DNA of 14,973 bases from NCBI GenBank assembly GCA_964442605.1, contig CAYTZR010000042.1, positions 1 to 14,973 of the forward strand. The letters run 5' to 3'. Positions within the stretch are counted from its first letter, which is position 1, and every line of letters begins with the position of its first letter. The position numbers and the translations under genes were made by a program. The notes under the pieces were generated by a model. It had not been told where the DNA came from. It saw only the letters and a list, made by a program, of their open reading frames with translations, and did no database searches. The DNA comes from Monoglobus sp964442605 (GTDB lineage: Bacteria; Bacillota; Clostridia; Monoglobales; Monoglobaceae). Shown one piece after another: positions 1 through 7,399 of this stretch.

Positions 1-130
1 AGCTCTTAGTCAAAATTGCAAGCAATTTTGAAAGGTAGCTTTGAATCCGCAAGCATAGCTTGCTTATAGCTACCGAAGCTTGCATTGCCGCTTAAGAAGC
101 GGCGAACCGCCCGGGTTCAAGCGATTCGCT
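1..130. repeat. Cluster of short perfect hairpins
   Basis: Four consecutive inverted repeats are visible. They are CAAAATTG/CAATTTTG (11-18/23-30), GGTAGCT/AGCTACC (34-40/68-74) enclosing GCAAGC/GCTTGC (49-54/58-63), GCCGCTT/AAGCGGC (87-93/97-103) and GAACC/GGTTC (104-108/114-118). No convincing reading frame crosses the stretch and none of the hairpins has a clean T-tract, so ordinary terminators are unlikely. The hairpins could be the 3' part of a structured RNA, a REP-like repeat cluster, or the end of an element that continues left of the window. Function unknown. Confidence 0.6.
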
Positions 131-226
131 GATTTTTATAAAGGCTTTGCCTACATTGCCGCCGCGGCTTGGCATGGCGGAATATGGGTTCGGCAATAAT
201 TCAAAAGCAAAGCCTTTATCAAAATC
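131..226. repeat. 96-base inverted-repeat (MITE-like or structured RNA) element
   Basis: The ends at 131-150 and 207-226 are inverted copies of 20 bases with one mismatch; the inner 13 bases (ATAAAGGCTTTGC) match perfectly. Inside lies a second perfect stem, ATTGCCG/CGGCAAT (155-161/191-197), and a short CCGC/GCGG stem. The whole unit could fold into one long imperfect hairpin. There is no coding capacity. The form fits a miniature inverted-repeat element or a structured transcript upstream of the LPXTG gene. No target-site duplication could be established. Confidence 0.6.
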
Positions 227-279
227 AATGTATTGCACATTCTGAAAACACTATAAACCATCGTTAGGGGGAGAATTTT

Positions 280-1548
280 ATGCTTTTAAACCGATACGGC
301 GGCGCGGCAAGCGCACGAAAAAAACTGGCGGTTGTTATCGCGCTCTTTTTGCTTTTCGCGGCGATGCCGAAAAACGCCGCCGCATACGATTCAATCGATA
401 CGGATAGGGAGACTTCTCTCGGCATAACCTTTTCTCCGACAGGTGGAAACGCGCCGAGTGCGGTCTTTAAGCTCTACCGCGCAGCGGAAATCTCCGACGA
501 CCTGAGCTTCACCCTGAGCGAGAAATTCTCAAAATACCCTTTGTCCCTGACCGGACTTGACAGCGAGGGCTGGCGAGCTCTGGCGCAGACAATGGCGGGC
601 TACGCGGCGGCGGACAATATCGAGTATGACGCTGCCGCCGAAACAGACACGAGCGGCAGTCTGCTGTTCTCCTCTCTCAAGCCCGCACTGTATCTTGTGA
701 CAGGCGCGGCGGTTACCGTTGGGAGCTATACCTACACTCCCTCGCCGTTTTTGGTATGCCTGCCGAGCTATCAAGACGACGAGTGGATCTACGACGTTCA
801 GACAGAGGTAAAATACGACACGCTGTATCACGGCGGCGGTGGCGGCGGCGGTGGCGGCGGCGGAGCGTCAACGCTGACCCGCAAGGCTTTGAAGGCGTGG
901 AAAAACGATGACAAAAGCGCCCGTCCGGACAGCGTTTCCGTTACGCTCCTGAAAAACGGCTCCGCCTACGACACCGTGACTCTCTCGGATGATAACAATT
1001 GGCGCTTTACGTGGAGCAACCTTGACATAAACGCGGACTGGCAGCTTGTCGAAAACGATGTGCCGAGCGGCTACACCGTGACTGTCGGCAAGGACGGAAT
1101 TACCTTTCTTGTGACAAACACCTACGGCGGAGCGGAGGCGCAGTCTTCTCCCGCGCCCGCCGACCCATCAGCCGGCGATACGAACACCCCAAGCGGCGGA
1201 GACGACACTTCTGGCGGCGGAGATAACTCAAGCTCCGACGGCGAGACAACGCTTCCATCGGGCGGAGCGACCGCTCCTCCGAACAACAACGACGGCACGG
1301 TTGATATACCATCGGGCGGCGCAACCCCTTCCCCTCAGTACCCGAACATACCTCCTCTGCCGAACAGTCCGAATTATACGACAAACGGCGCGTCCCAAGC
1401 GGGCAACAACGCGAGCTCGGAAAACGGGAAGCTGCCGCAGACTGGTCTTTTGTGGTGGCCTGTGCCGCTCCTCGCGGGCGCGGGTACGGTTATTTTCGCT
1501 ATAGGTATGGCAAAGCGGAAAAAAGACGGTGATGACTATGAAAGCTAA
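280..1548 (+). CDS. LPXTG-anchored pilin-like surface protein with CnaB domain
   Basis: A secreted, sortase-anchored surface protein of 422 residues. Residues 1-35 form a signal peptide (basic start, hydrophobic run, AAA before YD). Residues ~36-183 resemble the N-terminal domain of streptococcal-type pilins (GSLLFSSLKPALYLVTG...). An 11-glycine run follows at 185-195. Residues ~197-283 are a Cna protein B-type domain with a candidate isopeptide lysine near LKAWKND, a glutamate in LVENDVPSGY and an asparagine in VTNTYG. A Pro/Ser/Gly/Thr-rich linker with two SGGAT-containing repeats leads to LPQTG at 385-389, a membrane helix and an RKK tail. AGGGGGAG lies just upstream of the ATG. The 3' end overlaps the sortase gene, so the protein is probably that sortase's substrate. 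It could be an adhesin or a minor or basal pilin; no second pilin gene is present in the window. Confidence 0.87.
   Translation: MLLNRYGGAASARKKLAVVIALFLLFAAMPKNAAAYDSIDTDRETSLGITFSPTGGNAPSAVFKLYRAAEISDDLSFTLSEKFSKYPLSLTGLDSEGWRALAQTMAGYAAADNIEYDAAAETDTSGSLLFSSLKPALYLVTGAAVTVGSYTYTPSPFLVCLPSYQDDEWIYDVQTEVKYDTLYHGGGGGGGGGGGASTLTRKALKAWKNDDKSARPDSVSVTLLKNGSAYDTVTLSDDNNWRFTWSNLDINADWQLVENDVPSGYTVTVGKDGITFLVTNTYGGAEAQSSPAPADPSAGDTNTPSGGDDTSGGGDNSSSDGETTLPSGGATAPPNNNDGTVDIPSGGATPSPQYPNIPPLPNSPNYTTNGASQAGNNASSENGKLPQTGLLWWPVPLLAGAGTVIFAIGMAKRKKDGDDYES
832..864 (+). repeat. GGN microsatellite coding for 11 glycines
   Basis: Eleven consecutive glycine codons, mostly GGC with two GGT and one final GGA, separate the N-terminal pilin-like domain from the CnaB domain. 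As a trinucleotide tract, slippage would change linker length without breaking the frame. Confidence 0.9.
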
Positions 1549-2149
1549 AAAAAGCAGAACCGGCTCGGTTCTGATGATTTTGGGAGCGGTGATGATCGCG
1601 GCGGCATTGTTCCTGACCGCGAGCAACATTTTTGAACAGCACAGCGCGGATATTGCGTCCTCTGAGGCGCTTTCAAAAATACTCTTCGGCACGCCCCTGA
1701 CAGGAGACAGCACGGGTGAGACGGTTATTCCCGACTATGTTTTAAATCCTGATATGGATATGCCGACTGAGGAAGTTGACGGAGAATTATACATTGGTGA
1801 GCTTGACATTCCCGCGCTCGGGCTGTCGCTGCCCGTTATAAGCGAGTGGAGCGGAGAGGCTTTGAAAAAGGCTCCGTGCCGCTACTTCGGTTCTGTATAC
1901 AAGGGCAATATGGTAATCGCCGGTCATAACTATCAAAGACACTTCAGCGGGATAAAAAATCTCTCGGAGGGGGACGCGGTGAGCTTTACCGATATAGACG
2001 GAAACGTCTTCCTCTACCGCGTGGCGGAGACGGAAAACCTCGGAGCGTATAAAACAGCGGAAATGACGAGCGGAGAATATCCGCTGACCCTATTCACCTG
2101 CACCATCGGCGGCAGCGAAAGAGTTGCCGTCCGGTGCGAGGCGGAGTAA
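1538..2149 (+). CDS. Sortase (membrane-anchored cysteine transpeptidase)
   Basis: A sortase of 203 residues from the chosen ATG. It cleaves LPXTG-type signals and joins the protein to the peptidoglycan precursor or to another pilin. There is one N-terminal membrane helix (SVLMILGAVMIAAALFL) and an extracellular beta-barrel with the catalytic histidine in AGHNY (about His130), cysteine in LTLFTCT (about Cys188) and arginine in SERVAVR (about Arg195). The frame is open from a GTG at 1529 and an ATG at 1532. I prefer 1538 because GGTGAT at 1528-1533 matches the extended anti-SD pairing at the right distance. The gene overlaps the 3' end of the LPXTG gene by 11 bases, so translation is probably coupled. 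The protein is short and lacks the C-terminal membrane helix common in class C pilin sortases, so it is more like class A or D; the class is not settled. It ends 27 bases from convergent rodA with no clear terminator between. Confidence 0.9.
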   Translation: MKAKKSRTGSVLMILGAVMIAAALFLTASNIFEQHSADIASSEALSKILFGTPLTGDSTGETVIPDYVLNPDMDMPTEEVDGELYIGELDIPALGLSLPVISEWSGEALKKAPCRYFGSVYKGNMVIAGHNYQRHFSGIKNLSEGDAVSFTDIDGNVFLYRVAETENLGAYKTAEMTSGEYPLTLFTCTIGGSERVAVRCEAE

Positions 2150-2176
2150 AAACGAAATTTAAATCAAAAACAAATC

Positions 2177-3292
2177 TTAAAAATTAATTTTCTTATATCG
2201 GTAACGGACGTTAAGCACAAGCCCTATCGCGAGCATATTTGTCACAAGCGATGAGCCGCCGTAGCTGAAAAACGGCAGTGTTATTCCCGTTACCGGAAAA
2301 ACTCCTATACACATTCCTATATTTTCGAACGCCTGAAACGCGAGCATCGCGGCAACGCCCGTGCATATATAAAGTCCCTCGCTGTTTCTGGCGTTTATGC
2401 CTATATACAGGCATCTGAGGATTATCGCCGAAAGCAGTATTATAACAGCGACGCCGCCGATCATGCCCAGCTCCTCGCACACAACCGAATAAATAAAGTC
2501 GGTATGCCGCTCCGGCAGGAGGTTGTTGTACCTGCCCGCGCCGTTATACAGCCCCATACCGGTGAGCTTTCCGCTGCCAACCGCTATCTTTGACTGTATA
2601 ACGTGATAGCCGCTCCCCGTCGGGTCGTTTTCGGGATAAAACAGATTTATTATTCTATCCTTTTGATATTGGCGAAGCAAAAAGAACCACGCAATCGGGC
2701 ATATGGCAACGAACGCCGCCAAAGCCCCGACAAAGTACTTCCAGCTCAGCTTTGCCATAAAAAGCATAGCCGCAGCCATTATCACAAAGACAACAACGGT
2801 TCCGAAATCCGGCTGCAGCAGCATTAGAACACACAAAATGACGGGGTGCAAAATGACCTTCCATAAATGTTTCGGCTCATTCAGCTTATTCCCGGTCTCG
2901 CTTAAATGCTTTGAAAACGTTATTACAAAGCCCACCTTGACAAGCTCCGACGGCTGAAAGCTGACGGGACCCAGAACGAACCAGCTTCTGGCTCCGTTTT
3001 GCATAACGCCAAGCCCCGGAATGAGAACCAAGACAAGCAAAATCACACATGCTATGAAAATATATTTTGAAAGCCGCGCCAAATAATCATAATCCAAAAT
3101 GCTGATTATGACAATTCCTATGGAGCCCAAAATAAGCGCTGCGGTCTGGACAGCAACGTATTTCGCCGCGCCGTCTTCACCCGCGCTCGAAATCATCACT
3201 ATTCCGAACAACGCGGCAAGCAGCGTCAGCCCGATTAGGATAAAATCAATATTCTTTATAACATCGCGAAATCCTCTTGTTTTCTCCAGCAT
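2177..3292 (-). CDS. rodA: RodA, SEDS-family peptidoglycan glycosyltransferase
   Basis: A polytopic membrane enzyme that polymerises lipid II into glycan strands during cell elongation, normally with a class B penicillin-binding protein. The 371 residues are a typical length. Family signatures are GARSWFVLGPVSFQPSEL (~100-117), QPDFGT (~160), YHVIQSKIAVGSGK (~229-242) and LPERHTDFIYSVVCEELG, whose Asp265 aligns with the catalytic aspartate of SEDS enzymes. The N-terminus (KNIDFILIGLTLLAALFGIVMISSAG) and the setting beside mltG favour RodA over FtsW or SpoVE, which are close homologues. The ATG shares one base with the TGA stop of the upstream methyltransferase (TGATG), and GGAG sits 8 bases before it, indicating translational coupling. 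Last gene of the minus-strand block. Confidence 0.88.
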   Translation of the reverse strand: MLEKTRGFRDVIKNIDFILIGLTLLAALFGIVMISSAGEDGAAKYVAVQTAALILGSIGIVIISILDYDYLARLSKYIFIACVILLVLVLIPGLGVMQNGARSWFVLGPVSFQPSELVKVGFVITFSKHLSETGNKLNEPKHLWKVILHPVILCVLMLLQPDFGTVVVFVIMAAAMLFMAKLSWKYFVGALAAFVAICPIAWFFLLRQYQKDRIINLFYPENDPTGSGYHVIQSKIAVGSGKLTGMGLYNGAGRYNNLLPERHTDFIYSVVCEELGMIGGVAVIILLSAIILRCLYIGINARNSEGLYICTGVAAMLAFQAFENIGMCIGVFPVTGITLPFFSYGGSSLVTNMLAIGLVLNVRYRYKKINF

Positions 3293-3984
3293 CAGCCTAA
3301 CTCCGTTTCAATACCCGTCTTTTTTATGCTCAGCGCAACCCCGTCCCCGATGGGGACTATCGCCGTTTCCAGCCTTCTGTTGCCGCACAGCATACTGACA
3401 TAATCGCGCAGACGCTTCACGATTGTCCGCTTCCTGTGCAGAACCAAATCATCTGTCGCGGTCATGCCCTTATACAGCACATTATCGGAAACCAGAAGGC
3501 CTCCGTCCTCCAGCATATTAAAGCAATACTCAAAAAACGCGCTGTACTGCGCCTTAGCCGCGTCAATAAATATCATGTCATATCGCTTTCCGGCTTTATA
3601 AAGCCTCGGCAAAACATCATTGGCGTCGCCCTCATACAGAGTTATTTTGTCCTCCAGTCCGGCACGCCTGAATGTATTTTTGGCATAATTCGCCGCGTCC
3701 GAATTTATTTCAACAGTATCGATTTGTACAGAGCCGTTCTGTCCGCCACCTGCCCTCGCCATGCAAACCGCCGAATATCCGATAGCGGTTCCCAGCTCCA
3801 AAATTTGTTTTCTGCCGCCCAGCTTGATGAGAACCTCAAGCAGCTTTACGGTTTCGGGCTGGGAAATCGGAACCTGATTTTCGTTCGCAAAGTCTTCAAG
3901 CTCCCCCAAAAGACCGCTTCTCTTTGGCAGAACGTCTCTTATATACCTTATTATATATTCATGATTTATACTGTCATCAATCAT
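3292..3984 (-). CDS. trmR: TrmR-like tRNA 5-hydroxyuridine O-methyltransferase
   Basis: A class I SAM-dependent O-methyltransferase of about 230 residues. The SAM motif I is ILELGTAIGYSA, the acidic residue after beta-2 lies in TVEINSD, and the metal/SAM-site segment is MIFIDAAKAQY, followed by SDNVLYKG and a C-terminal IVPIGDGVALS. This layout closely resembles Bacillus subtilis YrrM (TrmR), which methylates 5-hydroxyuridine at the wobble position of tRNA. In Bacillus trmR also sits directly beside mltG (yrrL), so the neighbourhood supports the assignment. The frame extends to a TTG at 3987. I chose the ATG at 3984, with GGGG about 7 bases upstream. An alternative is a generic catechol-type O-methyltransferase of the same fold. 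It follows mltG after about 64 bases and overlaps rodA by one base. Confidence 0.82.
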   Translation of the reverse strand: MIDDSINHEYIIRYIRDVLPKRSGLLGELEDFANENQVPISQPETVKLLEVLIKLGGRKQILELGTAIGYSAVCMARAGGGQNGSVQIDTVEINSDAANYAKNTFRRAGLEDKITLYEGDANDVLPRLYKAGKRYDMIFIDAAKAQYSAFFEYCFNMLEDGGLLVSDNVLYKGMTATDDLVLHRKRTIVKRLRDYVSMLCGNRRLETAIVPIGDGVALSIKKTGIETELG

Positions 3985-4048
3985 CAAAAAACCCCGACTT
4001 GCTTATATTACTCAAAAAATTACTCAAAAAAAATCCGTAATAATTTAT

Positions 4049-5212
4049 TTACTCCTCCGTCTCGCCGGCTTCGGTTTCGGCTTCGGTTTCGCTTTCGGTT
4101 TCATCTATCGGAATACCGTTTTGTATCTCCTCGACCTTTTGCATATGCTCATCATAGGTCACGGAAAAATAATTCCTTGAACCATCGGCGGCAGCCACAA
4201 AATACATGTAGTCAGTATCGTCCGGATAAAGCGCCGCCTTTATCGCCGCAAGCCCCGGAGAACAGATGGGACCGATAGGCAACCCTTTGTAAAGATATGT
4301 ATTATAGGGGGAATCAATTTCCGTATCTTCGGTGCTTAAAACCGTCTTGCGCTCATGCAAAATATACTGTACGGTGGCACAGGACTCCAGCTTTCTGCCC
4401 TCGTACAGCCTGTTGTTAAACACCGACGACACCGTCTTCATCTCCTCCTCATTGGCAGCCTCGCGCTCAATAACCGATGCCATGTTGACAATATAATCGA
4501 CAGAATCAGTCGTGTTGCTCGCGTAATAAACGGGCATGGCGTTTGTCTTAAACGCGTCAAGCATCATAGCGATTATATCATGCGCCGACGTTCCGGGATA
4601 AATCTGATATGTCGCGGGATAGAGGTAGCCCTCCAAGCGGTACTCTCTTTCGCTGTCGATGTTTATAAAGTCATAGTCAAAGTCTCCATAGTTTACCTCG
4701 TTTAAGAAATCCTCACGCGACACTAATCCCTTTTCCTCGAGAATTTGGGCTATCTGTACAAGCTCATACCCCTCCGGTATAATAACCTCTACCTGATCTC
4801 CCACTCCGCCGTCGGCATAGCTGCCGAAGGTTTCCAAAAGCTCATCATATGTCATTGAAGAATTTACCGTATGCCGCCCTTGCTGGAATATATACTTGTT
4901 GCCGGCGTACAGCCTGAATAACGGAGCATATTCTATTATGCCCCTATTCGACAGCAGACTCGCGACCTTTGACGCTCCCGCTCCGGCAGGGACATCTATG
5001 ACATAGCTTTTGTTATCACCGTTAAGTCCGTTTATATCCCTGTACGCCAGATTGGCACAAACTCCCAAGCCTGACAGTATAATCACGACAATCAGAGCAA
5101 AAAGCGCGATACGCTTCGCGCGTTTTTTCCTTTTTTGTTTTAATATTTTTTCCGCGTTCCTCGCGGCTCTTTTCGCTTCAAGCTCTTCAAGAGATTTATA
5201 TCTGTTCTCCAC
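4049..5212 (-). CDS. mltG: MltG endolytic murein transglycosylase (YceG-like)
   Basis: A membrane-anchored lytic transglycosylase that cuts nascent glycan strands and so limits their length. Residues ~1-34 are a basic, probably helical cytoplasmic segment; 35-56 form the membrane helix; a LysM-like part lies around 68-130 (YVIDVPAGAGASKVASLL). The catalytic YceG domain contains IIPEGYE (~144-150), LEGYLYPATYQ (~193-203) and MASVIEREA (~244-252), where Glu249 corresponds to the family's catalytic glutamate, followed by SSVFNNRL and the SPYNTY segment. The C-terminus is an unusual Glu/Thr-rich tail (~370-387). The start is GTG at 5212, supported by GGAGGG 8 bases upstream (5221-5226). It overlaps the upstream folate gene by 17 bases. 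RodA downstream makes the strands that MltG cuts. Confidence 0.92.
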   Translation of the reverse strand: MENRYKSLEELEAKRAARNAEKILKQKRKKRAKRIALFALIVVIILSGLGVCANLAYRDINGLNGDNKSYVIDVPAGAGASKVASLLSNRGIIEYAPLFRLYAGNKYIFQQGRHTVNSSMTYDELLETFGSYADGGVGDQVEVIIPEGYELVQIAQILEEKGLVSREDFLNEVNYGDFDYDFINIDSEREYRLEGYLYPATYQIYPGTSAHDIIAMMLDAFKTNAMPVYYASNTTDSVDYIVNMASVIEREAANEEEMKTVSSVFNNRLYEGRKLESCATVQYILHERKTVLSTEDTEIDSPYNTYLYKGLPIGPICSPGLAAIKAALYPDDTDYMYFVAAADGSRNYFSVTYDEHMQKVEEIQNGIPIDETESETEAETEAGETEE

Positions 5213-5810
5213 TTGAATAACCCTCCGTACCGTATTTTGTTTTTATTATATCATTTTCAGTTATTACGATGCTGACCCTTACGTCAAGCTCATCATGGCA
5301 TATTTTGCTTTCCTTGCAGCATTCATAACACAGCCCTGCCGAAGCTCCGCCAAAATCCACCAAAAACCTGTCGTAGTAGCCCTTGCCGTACCCCATTCTG
5401 TAGCCGTTCTCATCAAAGCCCAAGCCGGGGACAATTACCAAATCTATATCCGCCTTATTAACAGCTTTGACGGCTCCGCTCTGAATTTTACCAAAGTCCG
5501 GCTCTGCTATCCCATAGCTGCCGATGCTTAGGTCAGACGCGCCGCTTACGGCATATGCCGTCATCGCGCGGGTCTCCGTATGGCACATCGGCACACACAA
5601 AGCCTTGCCGTCGCGAAGAATTCTGTCAAATATCCTATCCGTCATAACCTCGCTGCCAAACGACATATATACCATAACGGCTTTCGCGCTCCTATAAACC
5701 TCTGAATTAAACAGCCGCTCCGATATACTCTCGCTTTTAGATATTCTCTCTATTGGCGGTATTCCGTTTCTTATCCCGCGCAGCCGCGCTCTTTGTTCTC
5801 TTTTGTCCAT
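5196..5810 (-). CDS. 5-formyltetrahydrofolate cyclo-ligase
   Basis: Converts 5-formyltetrahydrofolate to 5,10-methenyltetrahydrofolate using ATP, returning it to the one-carbon pool; cytosolic. The 204 residues are near the family length. The signature MGYGKGYYDRFL (139-150) is the nucleotide/substrate loop of the MTHFS/YgfA family. The basic N-terminus (KREQRARLRGIR), MVYMSFGSEVMTD (~46-58), LCVPM (~71-75) and VIVPGLGFDENG (125-136) are also characteristic. The ATG lies 3 bases after the DJ-1 gene stop, with only a weak SD, so coupling is likely. The 3' end overlaps mltG by 17 bases. The symbol differs between genomes (fthC, yqgN, ygfA), so none is given. Confidence 0.92.
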   Translation of the reverse strand: MDKREQRARLRGIRNGIPPIERISKSESISERLFNSEVYRSAKAVMVYMSFGSEVMTDRIFDRILRDGKALCVPMCHTETRAMTAYAVSGASDLSIGSYGIAEPDFGKIQSGAVKAVNKADIDLVIVPGLGFDENGYRMGYGKGYYDRFLVDFGGASAGLCYECCKESKICHDELDVRVSIVITENDIIKTKYGTEGYSSGEQI

Positions 5811-5813
5811 ATA

Positions 5814-6350
5814 TCAAAATTGCATCTTTTTCAAAATCTTCCCGCCTTTTTGCTCACCGTCTCCGGCGAAGTAATCCACAATCGCCGCGCCGAACTCCAG
5901 TGCCTTGCCCGCGCCCATGGCAGTGATTATATTGCCATCGCGTACAACACCATCCGTCTGTATCTCCGCATCAATCAGGCTATCCTCAAAGCCGGGGAAG
6001 CACACAGCCTTTTTGCCGCTTAAGTGCCCCAGCTCACCGAGTATCATAGGCGCGGCGCAAATCGCAGCCACAAGCAGCCCTTTATCCATGCAATACTTAA
6101 TCGCTTCGTTCACAAGCTCGCTTTTTTGCAAATTCAAAGTTCCGGGCATACCTCCGGGCAAAATAATTCCGCTTATATCGGAAAAATCAACATCCGTTGT
6201 GTCCGCCTTTACCGTAATATCGTGAGCGCCGCAAGGCGTGTCTCCGCCTATACCGACAGTCTTCAGCGATACGCCGCCGCGTCTTAACACATCAATCGGC
6301 GCAATCGCTTCCGTCTCCTCAAATCCGTCCGCTAAAAATAAATACAACAT
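5814..6350 (-). CDS. DJ-1/YajL-type protein of the DJ-1/PfpI superfamily
   Basis: A 178-residue single-domain protein of the DJ-1/ThiJ/PfpI superfamily. The reactive cysteine sits at the nucleophile elbow AAICAAP (Cys98), with the conserved acidic residue in DGFEETE (~9-14), IILPGGMPG (~62-70) and a C-terminal ITAMGAGKALEFGAAIV segment very like DJ-1 and YajL. Members are linked to oxidative-stress or carbonyl protection; the substrate of this one cannot be read from sequence. AAAGGA lies about 10 bases before the ATG. It follows the TagA-like gene after 92 bases without a clear terminator, and is 3 bases from the folate cyclo-ligase gene. Confidence 0.9.
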   Translation of the reverse strand: MLYLFLADGFEETEAIAPIDVLRRGGVSLKTVGIGGDTPCGAHDITVKADTTDVDFSDISGIILPGGMPGTLNLQKSELVNEAIKYCMDKGLLVAAICAAPMILGELGHLSGKKAVCFPGFEDSLIDAEIQTDGVVRDGNIITAMGAGKALEFGAAIVDYFAGDGEQKGGKILKKMQF

Positions 6351-6442
6351 AATAACCTAAGTCCTTTCTGTAAATATATTATTATGTTTAAACCTAACCT
6401 TCCCCTTTGAATATACTTAACTGAGTTCCCGACACAATTTTC

Positions 6443-7177
6443 TTATTTATTTTTCTTGTCGTTCTTCACAGTCAGTATAAACTTCGGCAGAGTCTTAAAA
6501 CGTCCCAATCTGCTGGGATTTTTGCAAAATCTGTAAAGCCATTCCAGATTACACTTTATGAAAATCTCCGGTGCGCGCTTAGCCACACCCGCAAAAACAT
6601 CAAGAGCGCCGCCAACACCCATACAAAGCGTTACATCCGTCAGCTTGTCCTTGTTATCGTAAATCCACTTTTCCTGCTTAGGCGCACCCAAGCAGACAAG
6701 CAACAGCTTCGCACCTGACTCATTTATCTTTCTGATAATATCATCATTATCGGAATCGGAGAAATAGCCATTCTGAACTCCCGCGATGTTAAGACCGTAA
6801 TATTTTTCGGCAAGCTTTTCCCTCGCGGTTTCCGCGACGCCGGGCTTAGCGCCGAACAAAAATACGCCCTCTCCCGTTTTTCGAAGTCCCTCGAGCAATC
6901 CGCAAACCAAGTCAAAGCCGGCTACACGTTCAGGTACCGGGGTTCCCAGCATTTTCGCCGCGTACACAACTCCTATACCGTCCGGCGTACACATATCCGC
7001 CGAATTTAAAATTTCCTTGAATTTTGGATCCTTATGCGCCGCCATAACAATTTCCGGATTAGGTGTAAAAATCACCGATACACCCGGCTTCCGTACCATT
7101 TGTTCAGCCTTTTTAAGCGCGTAAGCCGCGGTGATTTTATCGATTTTCACTCCTAATATTTCTATTGTATCCCTCAT
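6443..7177 (-). CDS. WecG/TagA/CpsF family glycosyltransferase (GT26)
   Basis: A 244-residue glycosyltransferase of the family that transfers N-acetylmannosamine (TagA) or a related sugar onto an undecaprenyl-diphosphate-linked sugar, an early step in wall teichoic acid or other envelope glycopolymers. Signatures are ILGVKIDKIT at the N-terminus, IFTPNPEIVMAAHKD, ADMCTPDGIGVVYAAKMLG, GFDLVCGLLE, VFLFGAKPGVA, LLVCLGAPKQEKWI, GVGGALDVFAG and KRAPEIF...LEWLYRF. The frame is open to an ATG at 7195, but AAGGAG (7185-7190) lies 7 bases before the ATG at 7177, and the 7195 start has no SD. The precise acceptor and polymer are unknown. It heads the minus-strand block and has a good promoter upstream. 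Confidence 0.9.
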   Translation of the reverse strand: MRDTIEILGVKIDKITAAYALKKAEQMVRKPGVSVIFTPNPEIVMAAHKDPKFKEILNSADMCTPDGIGVVYAAKMLGTPVPERVAGFDLVCGLLEGLRKTGEGVFLFGAKPGVAETAREKLAEKYYGLNIAGVQNGYFSDSDNDDIIRKINESGAKLLLVCLGAPKQEKWIYDNKDKLTDVTLCMGVGGALDVFAGVAKRAPEIFIKCNLEWLYRFCKNPSRLGRFKTLPKFILTVKNDKKNK

Positions 7178-7214
7178 TTTGAAGCTCCTTACCATGTTTT
7201 TTCATATCGGAATA

Positions 7215-7243
7215 ATTATATCATAAAATAATATATTATGCAA
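7215..7243 (-). promoter_or_regulatory. Vegetative promoter for the wall-synthesis block
   Basis: On the minus strand TTGCAT (7238-7243) and TATAAT (7215-7220) are separated by exactly 17 bases and point at the TagA-like gene 38 bases downstream. It may drive the whole block down to rodA, as no strong terminator is visible between those genes. Confidence 0.75.
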
Positions 7244-7317
7244 TACCGTAAAATTTTTGTTTATATCAGTTTTAATAATTTTAGCACAAATACCGCTGTT
7301 CCGCTTTGATTGTCTTA

Positions 7318-7379
7318 TTAACAAAAAGTTAATAAAAGATTTAGGCTTTATTAAATATTAATTTAAGGTTAATTTAAGG
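7318..7379 (+). promoter_or_regulatory. 11-bp phased TTAA-type repeat array, Pho-box-like operator
   Basis: Six hexamers start every 11 bases: TTAACA (7318), TTAATA (7329), TTTAGG (7340), TTAAAT (7351), TTTAAG (7362) and TTTAAG (7373). The last part is a perfect tandem copy of TTAATTTAAGG (7358-7368, 7369-7379). PhoP/PhoB-type OmpR-family regulators bind direct repeats phased at 11 bp, and Gram-positive PhoP boxes have TTAACA-like units. The array ends where a -35 element would be for the -10-like TATAAA at 7400-7405, as at activator-dependent promoters. The regulator is inferred. Any AT-rich DNA can mimic single units, so the phase is the main evidence. Confidence 0.5.
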
Positions 7380-7399
7380 AAGCGGTTTTAACTTATATA

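Noticed and set aside
236..262. Possible promoter for the LPXTG operon (TATAAA near 251 with TTGCAC or TGTATT upstream)
   Set aside because: TTGCAC is too close to TATAAA and TGTATT is a poor -35; no confident assignment is possible.
1228..1713. 161-codon minus-strand frame
   Set aside because: Antisense to the LPXTG linker and sortase start; Arg/Val-rich product with no SD, an artefact of GC-rich codons.
3436..4278. 280-codon open frame on the plus strand
   Set aside because: It lies antisense across trmR and the end of mltG, both firmly identified on the minus strand, and its protein is basic and featureless.
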